Below are positions 47,641 to 58,616 of a stretch of 64,000 bases of DNA, one piece after another (positions within the stretch are counted from its first letter, which is position 1; every line of letters begins with the position of its first letter). Origin of the DNA: Siphonodentalium dalli (Eukaryota; Mollusca; Scaphopoda; Gadilida; Siphonodentaliidae); contig CP136063.1 of assembly GCA_032622095.1 (NCBI GenBank), positions 122,160,723 to 122,224,722 of the forward strand, read 5' to 3'. The notes beneath the pieces were generated by a model. That model was not told the origin of the DNA. It did not search any database and worked only from the letters and a program-made list of their open reading frames with translations. The translations under genes and the position numbers were made by a program.

Positions 47641-48357
47641 CTGATGACACATCCCTACATATTTCGTCCCACAACAGACATACTAGTATTGTTCTAGCGA
47701 AGTAGAACTGACTTGTGAGTCACTGGAGAAATACTGGAGTCATTCTATGAGTCATTTTAGTATTTGATATGCTGACATTTCACCACAATTCCCATATATA
47801 ACTTGGTGAACGAAATGATAACCCCATCCAGGCCTTAAAATCCTTAAAGTTTGTGAAGAACAAATATACTTTCTACAATGAAACAGCTGCTTTCAAGAGA
47901 ATCAAACTAAGAATCAAGATTCTGATTCTAGCCAGATTATAAGCCCTGACCTAATCCAGACATAATTGTGGTATTAAAGGAGATAATTCTGAAGAAGCTG
48001 CAACTGAATCAGTCGCATTCAGAAACATGTTTGTGGTACCTCATCAACAATTACCGATGTTCTCTGCCCGAGAAATCGAAGGTATTCCCGGGTTGTAACA
48101 TTCGGTTGAGTCAAAGAAGAACATGTCATTTGTTCGTTCATTCGTTCGTTCCTGGGATCAATTCTACACTATGTTTGTCCCAGGTTCGTTCAAACATCAG
48201 AAGAATTTGAAAATCCATAGTCCGAAAAATTACTCCAATATACGTGAACATTAGACTATTAATTAGATTTGTCTTGTTTGAATTTATGACAAATATAATG
48301 CAGTCAGCGTGGTCAAGACAAACTGGCTCTGTTCCAGTAATTGGTGGTGTGATAAAG
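47641..48357. other. No recognisable feature
   Basis: Nothing recognised. A few short frames only. Confidence 0.35.
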
Positions 48358-49149
48358 TCAGACAGAGCCAATCGTCCAGAAAGGCTGCCATGAGTGGTTT
48401 TGAAATGAGAAACCAGCAATATAAACTAGATTTAAATCAGGTCTCTCGGGTGTCATAATAGGCAAAGAAGTTAACAACCCCTTCAAATGAACTGGAGATG
48501 CAGGTTTAACGTTAATGTTAGGGCATTCAAGAATAATGTTCATGTTTACCGAAATTCCTTCCTGTTCAGATACATGGCTCTGCTTCCGCTTTTGCATATC
48601 ACCGGGTGTGAACCCTTTGATATTCAGGTTATCACAACGGGTGTTTAATGTCCGTATCACTGTAGCTGCATGGAACATAAGACCATCACGACCAATGTCA
48701 TTAATATCTTTAGCGTCCCCGAATACAAACGATACATCTGAATAACCTTTTTTTCTGTTGCACAACCGCATGAAGCGCATTTCCGACAGATATATCATCT
48801 ACTCAAGTTTCCATATTGACGCTCGCAATTTATCATACCCTTTTTCTGCTTATAGAACTTTCTTATCCTCCATCAGTTCCACTTCTAGTTGACTGTATAC
48901 GCTCTCATAGACGGTTGGTATAGGATCATCATCAACACTTGTACCTTTTGGGAGAGATGTCCACAGTTTTGAGGTTTGCGATTTCAAGCGAACATCGTCC
49001 ATACAAAGTTTATGATAATGCCCGTCACACGCAACAAGATCAGCCGCACCGCCCCCTGGGCCGCGAATCCTGAGAATCAGTTTATCTAACTCAACGTGTT
49101 TGGCTGCATTGTACAACTTATTCGCTCCATCTGCTGTTTCGTATTGCAA
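48358..49149 (-). pseudogene. Decayed unidentified coding sequence
   Basis: Two frames, 49149-48850 (99 codons) and 48798-48358 (146 codons), lie in the same phase and are separated by only two stops, which makes one ~264-codon relic likely. The first part includes 'DLVACDGHYHKLCMDDVRLK'. The Y-H-K-x-C arrangement recalls uncharacterised multicopy invertebrate proteins, but I cannot name the family. The second part has 'GYSDVSFVFGDAKDINDIGR'. The composition is protein-like (balanced charged and hydrophobic residues, few homopolymers). A family M half-element begins 41 bp beyond its 5' end. It could be a host pseudogene or a transposon-carried gene. Confidence 0.35.
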
Positions 49150-49190
49150 CAGTTTTTTGCTCCCCTTCCGATCCCAAGTTTTTGTACAGA

Positions 49191-49297
49191 TACAGTAATG
49201 CGCTAAATAATCGACTCCTTAACCACAGAATTATGGGTAACTTTTCAGGATTTAGTTGGAAATATGGCTTGTTGCCATTCATTGGAAAGCTCCCTCA
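49191..49297. mobile_element. MITE family M, copy 6 (left half only)
   Basis: TACAGTAATGCGCTAAATAA through 'TTGCCATTCATTGGAAAGCT', then the sequence departs from the family. The right arm is absent on this side of the following family B element. Confidence 0.85.
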
Positions 49298-49373
49298 GTA
49301 AGTATGGAATGCCGTATCACTCATCAATGTATTCTATATTCTGACAGCAGCATCATGAAGTTTTTAACAAATC

Positions 49374-50802
49374 AAAGTGTCAATGACACTGTAGCTCAAC
49401 TTGGAAAGGGAATAATTTCATGTGTTGCAGTCAATGGAGTGATTAGGAATGCGTTAAGTTGAAAGGCCTAGTTATGCAAAGAGTAAAATCCAAGATAGCC
49501 ACTGGCAGGCATGTTTTTTTGCCGAATGACCCCAAAAAGACTCGTTCCCATTTACATGTCATTGTTAACATCCATTACAAATTTCATGATGATCCGACAA
49601 AAGATACGACCTGTAGCCTGTGTCAAAGGATTTAGTCATGTGAAGAGTAAAATCCAAGATGGTTGCTCGGGCAGCCATATTTTTTGGCCGAATGACTCCA
49701 AAATGACTCTTTCCCATCTACATGTTATTGTTAATATCCATGACAAATTTCATGATGATCCGACCAAAGATACGACTTGTAGCCCGTGCCAAAGGATTTA
49801 GTCATGCAATGAGTAAAATCCAAGATGGCTGCTGGCGGACATCTTTTTTGGCCGAACGACCCCAAAATGACTTATTCCCATCTACATGTCAATATTAACA
49901 TCCATGACAAATTTCATGATGATCAGACGAAGAGTACGACCTGTAGCCCGTGCTAATGGATTGAATTTTGAAATCCAAGATGGTCACTGGTGGCCATGTT
50001 TTTTGGCCGAATGACCCCAAAATGACTCGTTCCCATCTACATGTCAATATTAACTTCCACGACTAATTTCATGATGATCAGTCTAACACTCTGGCCTGTA
50101 GTCTGTGCTAATTGATTGAACTATGAAATCCAAGATGGCCGCTGGTGGCATGTTTTTTTGCCGAATGACCCCAAAATGACTCGTTCCCATCTATATGTCA
50201 ATGTCAACAGCCATGACAAATTTCATAATGATCCAACCAAAGGTACGACCTGCAGCCTGCTGGCGTCCATGTTTTTTGGCCGAATGACCCCAAAATGACT
50301 CGTTCCCATCTACATGTTATTGTTAACATCAATGACAAATTTCATGATGATCCGACCAAAGGTACGATCTGTAGCCGGTGCCAAATGATTTAGTCATTCA
50401 AAGAGTAAAATCCAAGATGGCTGCTGGCGGCCATGTTTTTGGGCCGACCGACCCCGAAATTACTCGTTCCCATCTACATGTCAATATTAACTTCCATGAC
50501 AAATTTCATGATGATCAGACGAACACTCCGGCCTGTATCCCGTGCTAATGGATTGAATTTTGAAATCCAAAATGGCCACTGGCGGCCATGTTTTTTTTCC
50601 GAATGACCCCAAAATGACTCGTTCCCATCTACATGTCAATGTCAACAGCTATTACAAATTTTATAAAGATCCGACCAAAGGTACGACCTGTAGCCCGTGC
50701 TAAATGAAATTGTTGACGAATCACGCACACACACGCACACACACGGACGATGGACGACAAAGCCATAGCAATAGCTCAAACTTTACAAAGTAAAGTTGAG
50801 CT
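49374..50802 (+). mobile_element. Family B element, complete (1429 bp)
   Basis: 5' start AAAGTGTCAATGACACTGTA, then about seven monomers with 'CCGAATGACCCCAAAATGAC', 'TCGTTCCCATCTACATGTCA' and 'GATGATCCGACCAAAGGTAC'. A (CA)n tail follows at 50727-50750, then '...AGCAATAGCTCAA', and a perfect 3' hairpin at 50773-50802 (arms AGCTCA(A)ACTTTAC / GTAAAGTTGAGCT). No interruption, so this is the best reference copy in the window. Left flank AAAT-C, right flank AATAAG. No clear target duplication. Confidence 0.85.
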
Positions 50803-51689
50803 AATAAGTGATCACAACATCCCATAAATATATATTAGAATATATGTCTATGTATAGATTCTTTCTTTAATGAAGTTACCACTTTTAATAGTTAAGCACT
50901 TTACATCCTTCGTGTGCAGCTAAATTATTTGTAATTTTGAGCACACAAAAAAATCAATAATTAGCAGCATTTATTATTAAATATTAAATTTCATGCTCTT
51001 TTTTGCGCAGCATTGGTTCCTAAAGAGGATTTGGGTATTAATATGTGGAAAATAGCATCTGTGTTAGCGAAAACGAGACGCCATTAGCTCAACCTATGCA
51101 TTCGTGTTTATTGTGCTTTTGGGTTCCGTCATCATATTTCTGAAAAACACTTGAAATTTCAAGGAAAAAATCAATAAATTCAATTTTATGGCCACCATTA
51201 TGATTCTATGGCATAAAACTTGGCTTATTTTATTCTAACAATTTATTTTGGTCATGGAAATAATCTCTCGATCTCCAGGGAAAGTTCTGGATCAAATCTA
51301 TATATGGTCGATTATCGAATTATGTGAAAAATAGCTTTAAAAACCAGTAAAACCTATTTTAAAGGACCGTACAAATCCAGAATAAAAAAATCGCACACCC
51401 GTGCAATATGTCCCAGAGGTCACTGCAAACGAAAATAGCAAGAAATCGCGAGGGCTCGGAAGTGCAGGGCCGATTTGATTTTTAGAAAACCTGTACTGGC
51501 CTATTATCTCCAAGGGGAGATTTTCAGTTTTCAAAACTGAATTTTGCTGTGACAGTTAACTGTTGCAAAACGTTTGTTAATTTTTGTCATGGTTCAAGCA
51601 GTTCGGTATATGTTCCATTTTTTTATAACTGTAAAAACACTATAAGTCCATTTCAGTATAATGGAGCAAGTCAAATTGCGATGTTGACC
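50803..51689. other. No gene recognised; 75-bp segment shared with 59.36 kb
   Basis: 51529-51605 ('GAATTTTGCTGTGACAGTTA', 'TTCAAGCAGTTCGGTAT') matches 59354-59430 at roughly 80%. In one frame the two read alike (F-K-x-E-F-C-C-D ... F-L-S-x-F-K-Q-F-G-I), but this copy has stops. Otherwise AT-rich and unremarkable. Confidence 0.35.
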
Positions 51690-51890
51690 AGAGGACGGCG
51701 AAAATTAAGATGGATTATCACGAGGAATCTCATAACAACGAGAGTTCATAGAATTTAGGAAGTTTTTGTAGCGCATGCGCATAACGTAATATTACTTCCA
51801 TAATTAAGTCGGGCGATTAAAGTGACATGCTGGAATGGAATCCTATTAATTGTATCTGGTTTAAATAAGTCGTTATGACATAACAATGGC
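51690..51890 (-). repeat. Dispersed repeat T, copy 2
   Basis: Reverse complement of 51700-51800 matches 45685-45790. 51838-51885 ('TATCTGGTTTAAATAAGTCG' + 'TTATGACATAA') matches the terminal-like sequence at 61138-61185 and, inverted, at 45950-45990. The relative order of body and terminus differs from copy 1, as expected if the terminus is an inverted repeat present at both ends and each copy has lost one. Confidence 0.55.
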
Positions 51891-53940
51891 AATTTTCTAT
51901 ATTATAAATTTAATGCATGCCATCTACCACAGAAAAATAATCTAAACCAGAGAACTTTACACCCAGTTCTGATAACTGGATGTCAGCAAGCAGAATTTGT
52001 GGAAGATATTTCAAATAAATTTTCTGGAGATAGTGCCAACATGCAAATGATCTGAGTCCGGCATATCTCTCACAAACATTTGACATGTCTGAATAAAAAT
52101 GAGTATGGGTGAAATCTCGAGCCATTATCCTGAATCATAAAATGACATTTCGACATTTTATGGCTTCCAAGGCTGTTTCATGTATAGTGTATGGTGAACA
52201 TTTACCCCATCCTCAATGTAAATTTGCAGCGGTGACGAAAGCTGGCAAAATGTAAGGGATATGAAAAAGGTTTTGGAGGGGAGTGTGACAAATTTGTTGG
52301 GAAAACTGGGGGGGGGGGGGGGCTCAAATTTATAAAGGTTTACCAATTGCAATTGCATATTCTCAGTCATCAACAGTTTATGAATAAGAAGCAGTATTAT
52401 AGGTGACAGTGATACTTAACAGAACTATTAAATTGGTATTGGTATGTGCACTAAAACCTTAGAATTAGATTGCAAAATATGATACAATTTCTTTTTTGTG
52501 TATATGGTATATTGTGGTATATGACCGAGTAACGCCTCTTATTTTAATCTAACACTACATGATAAAGGCATCTTGGTAAAATTATACACTTTTAAAGTGA
52601 CTAGAAGCACTGTTGCGGCTCACAGCAAATAAACTTGCTCAATGCATGTATTTCAATAAATTTTGTCTCAAAATTGCCAGCACATAACGCCTTTATTTCA
52701 TAATTGCGCAATCTAGTTATTTAGATTCCTGTGCATGCGTAAATTCCCTATTTTGTGTGTGACATAAATACGAAATCGATTAGAAAAATTTAATCTCTTT
52801 GAAAAAACAATACTAATTAGGTACTGTACATCTTTTCTGTCTGATCATTTCCCAATCATGAAGTAGTATAGTATATTAACTGCCAACGGGTAGTATGCAT
52901 TGATTAAAATGAGACTTGTGATTTGAATGACATAATTAATTTGAACTCCACAGCGGCACACCCTCTATAATAAATGGTAAATATTCGTTGGACTTCGGCA
53001 AGCTCTGAGCGTTTGTTTGAATATACAGATTCTGTAATGTTATTTGGCTTTTGTTTACAAAGCGTACCTGACAATAACATACTATTTACTGCCGCCCGTA
53101 TCTTTAAAGGAGCAAAGGGATAATTTTCACAGCAGAGAGTAAAATTATTTTTTCTTTCGTATAGCAAAATACTATGTGAATTGGAAAATTAGATAGAAAC
53201 ACAGCAGTTTTGAACGAACGAAGTGAAGTACTGTTTTTTAGATTTATGTTCAGACGGCATGTTTTACGAAATGGCACTACTGATGTTGTTGAAAAATTTG
53301 ACAGTAATAGTTCAATTATAAATTCTTCAAATGGGTAATTTGTTTTAAATGGTGATTCTGTTATATTAAATAATCTAACTATGCTCTATCAAAAATTGAG
53401 GGAGAATGTGCTTTGTCACTGGGTCTGTTGTTCCTGCATATTTATCCACATTTATTTAATATGTCATGTGGCTGTAACAATTATATTTATGAGTTACCAA
53501 ATCAGCTTCTGAAATTATACTCAGCAATGCGCCAAACAAACATTTCCTCAGAAACGTTTTTGCTGAGGTTTTATGTACATAAGTGAATATAGTAAAGGTA
53601 ACAATGTAACAGATTTTTATTACTAAAGACAGGATGAAGAGACGTAACTCTATAACACTCATAATCATGCAGATTCTGCTAGAGTTAAGCATCTTCATCG
53701 CTATAAACAGTTTCTTTTGGTTACACTTGTGTAAATATTTTCTATAGGTGTCAGTGCAAATGTTTTTGTGTTTACAATATAATGCCTTGGTCCAGAATTT
53801 TAATCTTTAAATCTGAAAGATTGACATTTGCGTTAACTTTTTATGCAAAAATTATATTCGGCAGGGAACTTGCCTTTAAATCTTGTGTTTTCGTAACTAG
53901 TGTCAGAACCGCACTCGTAAACTCTGCCCAAAATACGCAG
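51891..53940. other. No gene recognised; 15-G run at 52308
   Basis: AT-rich, unique-looking. Frames up to 87 codons without recognisable product. Confidence 0.4.
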
Positions 53941-54335
53941 ACCTGACAGATTTTTGAACTTGATCAAGACATTCTTGAGCAAGCCTCATATACCGAATAT
54001 CAACAAAATCAGTTGCAATTTGTTCAAGTTAACGTGCTATCGTGATCAAAATTCACAAAAATTAACTTATTAAGGGCAAAAATAGGCAGATATGGCTGGT
54101 TGTCGAACTTGTTCAAGACATTGTTTAGCAAGTCTGATAACCGAATTTCAATATATTGATATAAAATGTATGTTCAAGTTATCATGCTAGCGTGATCAAA
54201 ATACATGAAAATTAACTAATTAAGGGCCATAACTCCTCCCCCCCCCCCCCAAGTAGGAGGATCTAGCCAGGTTTTGAACTCTATAAAGACATTGTTGAGT
54301 AAGTCTGATATACCAAATTTCAACAAAATCAGTAT
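53941..54335 (+). repeat. ~150-170-bp tandem repeat, 2.5 copies
   Basis: Blocks 'TTGAACTTGATCAAGACATT', 'CTATCGTGATCAAAATTCAC' and 'AAATTAACTTATTAAGGGC' recur with AAGACATT at 53966, 54115 and 54286. The second spacer holds a poly-C run (54236-54250) after 'GGGCCATAACTCC'. Confidence 0.8.
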
Positions 54336-54919
54336 TTATCTGTTCGTGCTATCGCCATCTATTGACGCGCACCATGACCACCAGCCGTGGCCACCTGCCC
54401 GCGAACCGACCTGTAGGATGAGTTTAAATTTGACCAATAATAGTCTTTTAAAAGTAAATGGTTCAGAGGACTAATTTTATGCAAATACACAAAATATGCA
54501 ATTAAGCAATATGGAATTGACTGTAAATGCATATGTAACCCATGTTGAGAATTAGGTACAAGTTATTGGAATTATTTTGTGGCAATTTGTAGCTCTTCAG
54601 ACATCTAGAGACATATCTCTGAGCTAGTCTGAATATCAAATAGTTTGAATGTGCAATAAGAGATTTGAATTCCTGCTTGAGTCCTGATCAAATCAGAAGC
54701 TGGATGGTCAATAATCATGTTAATGTTTTCCTATCATTGATCTATTGATCCTAGCCGCTATGCATCAATTGCGTGGGCAATTATCAGACAAGTACTTGTT
54801 CGTTATCCATGACAAGAAATGTACTTTGGTGAAATAAGAACTGTTAGTCTGGTTCAGAAAATGATTCAGACATGCCTTGTTTATGTTCTATTTATGGAAT
54901 AGGATAGTTTATATCCAAT

Positions 54920-54950
<31 letters not shown>

Positions 54951-55270
54951 CAAACCAAACAGTGCTACGTGTCTTATATGTGTTCAATTTAAATGAACTG
55001 TTAATAATTGGCACTTTATTCTGAAACCATTATGGTAGTCGGTAGTTGTTATGTATCATGGCAAATGACAAGCATGCATTACAAGAGTCCCAAACTGTCA
55101 AAAGGGATGAAGTGACTGGAGGATCAAACTGGCCTAAAATTTCAAGTTGCAAATAATTACAATTTTTTAACATGTAGTGAACAGCTACATGCAGTGGGGT
55201 CCATATATACCACATAAAACTCACCACAGAAACTGTAAGCAATGTTGGTTTACACACCAATACATGCCCC
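54336..55270. other. No gene recognised; (AT)n at 54926-54950
   Basis: AT-dinucleotide microsatellite and otherwise unremarkable AT-rich sequence. A short GC-richer phrase at 54365-54415 has no recognised identity. Confidence 0.4.
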
Positions 55271-55635
55271 GACAAAATTATGCATGTTGTGAAAAAGGGG
55301 AATAACTCCGCACAAAAAAGTCAGACAGACTTCATAATCACAGGTGCATAGGTTCCCATGGTAATAAATATCTGTGCCATGTTTTAAAAACATTTAACTA
55401 AAAATGTAGGAATAAAAGCTCAGACAAAATTATACATGTTGCAAAAAAATTCTAAGTCGAAAAAAGGGGAAAACTCCACCAAAAAAAATCTGACAGATGT
55501 CATAACAGCAGGTGCACAGGTTCCCATGGTGGTTGATGGCTGTGCCAAGTTTCACAGAAAATGATTAATAAACGACTGAGAAAATTTTGAGTTCACAGAT
55601 GACGGATGACGTACAGACGGACAAGCTGATTCCAG
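55271..55635 (+). repeat. Family D repeat, ~2.3 tandem units of 161 bp
   Basis: GACAAAATTAT recurs at 55271 and 55432. Units contain 'AAAAGGGGAATAACTCC', 'GTGCATAGGTTCCCATGG' and 'AATGTAGGAATAAAAGCTCA', closing with 'GGACAAGCTGATTCCAGTAT' as at 11338-11570. It runs directly into the palindrome at 55642. Confidence 0.85.
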
Positions 55636-55641
55636 TATATA

Positions 55642-55713
55642 TATCCGTTCATTGTTGAATATTTATTACATGTATGTACATACATGTAATAAATAATCAA
55701 CAATGAACGGATA
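55642..55713. repeat. Near-perfect 72-bp palindrome
   Basis: Two 36-bp arms meet at 55677/55678 (centre GTATGT|ACATAC) with no spacer and only one mismatched pair. It lies exactly where the family D copy at 11 kb continues as 'ATACCCCCACTCATTGT', so the palindrome begins inside the family D 3' end ('TATATATCCGTTCATTG'). Confidence 0.9.
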
Positions 55714-57198
55714 CCTTTCTTAATTTTCAAACTATTCCATTCTTCACGTCAGCAATCAGCTACCTCAGAGGAGGGTTTCTTCTTTTTAAAAAATATATAT
55801 ATATTACTCCATTGCGGGTGGGGGGTATAATTAGAGTTAGTGTGCCTATTATGTTTTCCTGCATCCTGATCAAGAGGGGGGGGGCAGGGTGCAGAAGTTG
55901 GAAAAAAAGATTGGAAACTCTCACCCAGCAAGACTGCTTCTGTATGTTGACATGTTTTATAATTGGCTTGATACTTATAGTTGAAGATTGAAAAACACTG
56001 CCTGAGGCTCCCGCAGAAACTAGAGCTCGAATGCTAATATGTAGTGTGTTTACCCATGCAGGTTCAGTTGCCTGGTATTAAATGAGTGTACCAGTTTTTA
56101 CATAGAAATTCATTTATGGTGTCTTTAAATATACATGATAAGCTTACATCTGTATCGCACTATACATCGTCATCTAAGACGTCGAAAACCTAATATTTAT
56201 TTACTTAAAAGATAACTGTTAGCTGGGACAAGTGATGAAACACTGGTAAATTCCATCCTGGTTGCCGCAAAGTTTCAGTAAAAATAGTGGGGTGCAAATG
56301 CAGTTATGTAACTACAATCTGGACTGCTTTAATTAAGGTGATGCCGGATTCTGATAAGCCGTTTTTATCCTGAAAACCACAAATTTTTTAGAAATATGTG
56401 TGAACATTTGCTCCAACAGTACAAGAAATAAATACTTCGACAAAGTCAAGTGCATGTGCTTTTCAACCAATCCATTAGTTTGAATATATAGCACTGTAGC
56501 ATACAATTGAATAAGCGAATATTACCTGATTCTTTTGGAAGCCATAATATCTCTAAATGTTTAGTACATAAATTCACTGATAAATGGTTATAAAAGAAAC
56601 CGCGACAGTACATGTATGTCCAAACAAAAGTAAAAGTGACACTGGTGCTGAACAATAAGATTCAGAAAACTGGACATCAGACTCAGTTTGACTCATCTCA
56701 TAAAGTTATAATGAGCACGCCCAATGGCCATTCTCATTTATTAGTGGAAATTGTGCTCCCAGAATCAGTCTTTATTGTCCAGTAAAGAAATTACACGACA
56801 TAATCATACCCAGTAATAGATCCATTGGGAAATCATTGAGAGCCTTGCACTTTTAAATACAACATAGCAACTGTTTGAGCTATAAAGACATATTCTGTTC
56901 CTATGACTAAACATTATATTATTTTTATAAGGAACTGATGCGAACAAGAAAATGATATCAGACACCAGTCATAGAGGGTATGTGCAGACCAAGCTAAACA
57001 CAGTTTTGACAGCCAATTTTGTTTCAAATTATTGCAAATTTAGACTGCTCTGCCATTATAGCTATGTCTCTCTTTTGAAATGTCGAACTGATAGTAATTA
57101 CTGGTGACTTATTAAATATTTATTTGATATTACTATCCGAGTGTTCTTGATTGGAAGAGTGGGATTCTAGTCATTGGTGCATGATTTCTGTTTTAAAA
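55714..57198. other. No recognisable feature
   Basis: AT-rich. Short A/T and G runs near 55785-55800 and 55876-55884. Nothing coding recognised. Confidence 0.4.
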
Positions 57199-58608
57199 CA
57201 GGTTTGGCCGATTTAAATCAAGCAATTTAAATCATTGATTTAAATCAAATTTTTTCAAATGATGATAAAAAGTAAAGAACTGCAATATCTAACAAGGTTT
57301 CTGTAAACTAAAACATGAGTATGATTAAACAATATACAAATTGGATATTAGATATGAAATTATATATTAACTAGCCGATGAGCCCGACGTTGTCCGGGCT
57401 ATTCAAAAACCAAATTTCAAGTCGATAGCTCTACCCGTTTCCGAGATCTGGTCTGCGCATGCGCGAAGCTGGCGTCGCACGGCTCGGCGACCCGATAAAA
57501 TTCGTATTCCGGGGCAAGATACATTCACATACCAAATTTCAAGTCGATAGCTCCACCCGTTTCCGAGATCTGGTCTGCGCATGCGCGAAGCTGGCATCGC
57601 ACGGGCTCGGCGACCCAATAAAATTTGTATCCGGGGCAAGATACATTCACATACCAAATTTCAAGTCGATAGCTCCACCCGTTTCCGAGATCTGGTCTGC
57701 GCATGCGCGAAGCTGGCGTCGCACGGGCTCGGCGACCCGATAAAATTCGTATCCGGGGCAAGATACATTCACATAGCAAATTTCAAGTCGATAGCTCCAC
57801 CCGTTTCCGAGATCTCGTCTGCGCATGCGCGAAGCGGGCGCCGCACGGGCTCGCCAATACGACAACGTCCACCGCCTGGTCAAACTACACACACGTACCA
57901 AGTTTCGTCCCGATCAGTCGAGAATCGTAGATTTGTATAAATGACATACAGACAAACAAACAGACAAACAAACAGACAGAGGTCTTCAAAATATATATGA
58001 GATTATCAACCCTATAGAAACTACAGGCATTCTGCATGGTACCGCATTTACTGTTCCGCTTTATAGCATTGTTCGTATTGTTTGAAACTACACTTAGATT
58101 CAGCATGCCTCACTATACACTGTTTAATTTTCTTTCCCCATTTTCTCATTGCCATACATGTAAATGCTAACTGAGTAGCTGTACCATATACTCTGCAATC
58201 TAACTACTCCAGTTGTATCTTGCCTATACTTGATATATATATGTAGTTTGATTACGGTATGTCCTCAAGTCACTGAGAGCAAGCGTGATTGATAAATATA
58301 TTCAGTTTTCATCTAAAATTGACTAAATTTATTAGTAAAAGTTTAAGCACAGGTCTACCGTTCCAGATATAAGAACATTGGAACCCACATGGACCTAAGT
58401 GTATGCATAAAGCACATGGTTGCTATATCTGTAATGCCATGATATTTGTGTGTTTCCAGCCTTGGATATAATAAGCAACACCTTTCAGAACCTTCATTTA
58501 TCAGAGAAATTGCACAATTACATATTTTCATAACAGTTAGAAAAAAATCAAATAAATTTATTTAAATAAAAAAAATCTTGATTTAAATCAAAAAAATCAC
58601 CACCCCTG
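57199..58608. mobile_element. hAT-like element (third family) interrupted by a Helitron copy
   Basis: Left end CAGGTTTGGCCGATTTAAAT. The right end is the complement of CAGGGGTGGTGATTTTTTTG. Both are followed inward by GATTTAAATCAAG, with further ATTTAAAT repeats. Flanks TTTTAAAA (57191-57198) and TTTTAAAT (58609-58616) agree at 7 of 8 bases, consistent with an 8-bp hAT duplication. Without the 632-bp Helitron at 57371-58002 the element is 778 bp. No transposase frame. Confidence 0.75.
57371..58002 (-). mobile_element. Helitron-like unit E5, complete 632 bp, antisense
   Basis: On the minus strand: TCTCATATATATTTTGAAGA start at 58002, TTTG/CTGT microsatellite, the GACGAAACTTGGTACGTG block, four 122-bp monomers, hairpin AGCCCGGACAACGTCGGGCT, and CTAG at 57371. 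Flanking bases are A before TC and T after CTAG, the exact Helitron A|T insertion signature without target duplication. Joining the flanks restores '..GGTTGATAA|TTAATATA..'. It is the cleanest copy of this family in the window and defines the element's ends. Confidence 0.92.
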
Positions 58609-58616
58609 TTTTAAAT

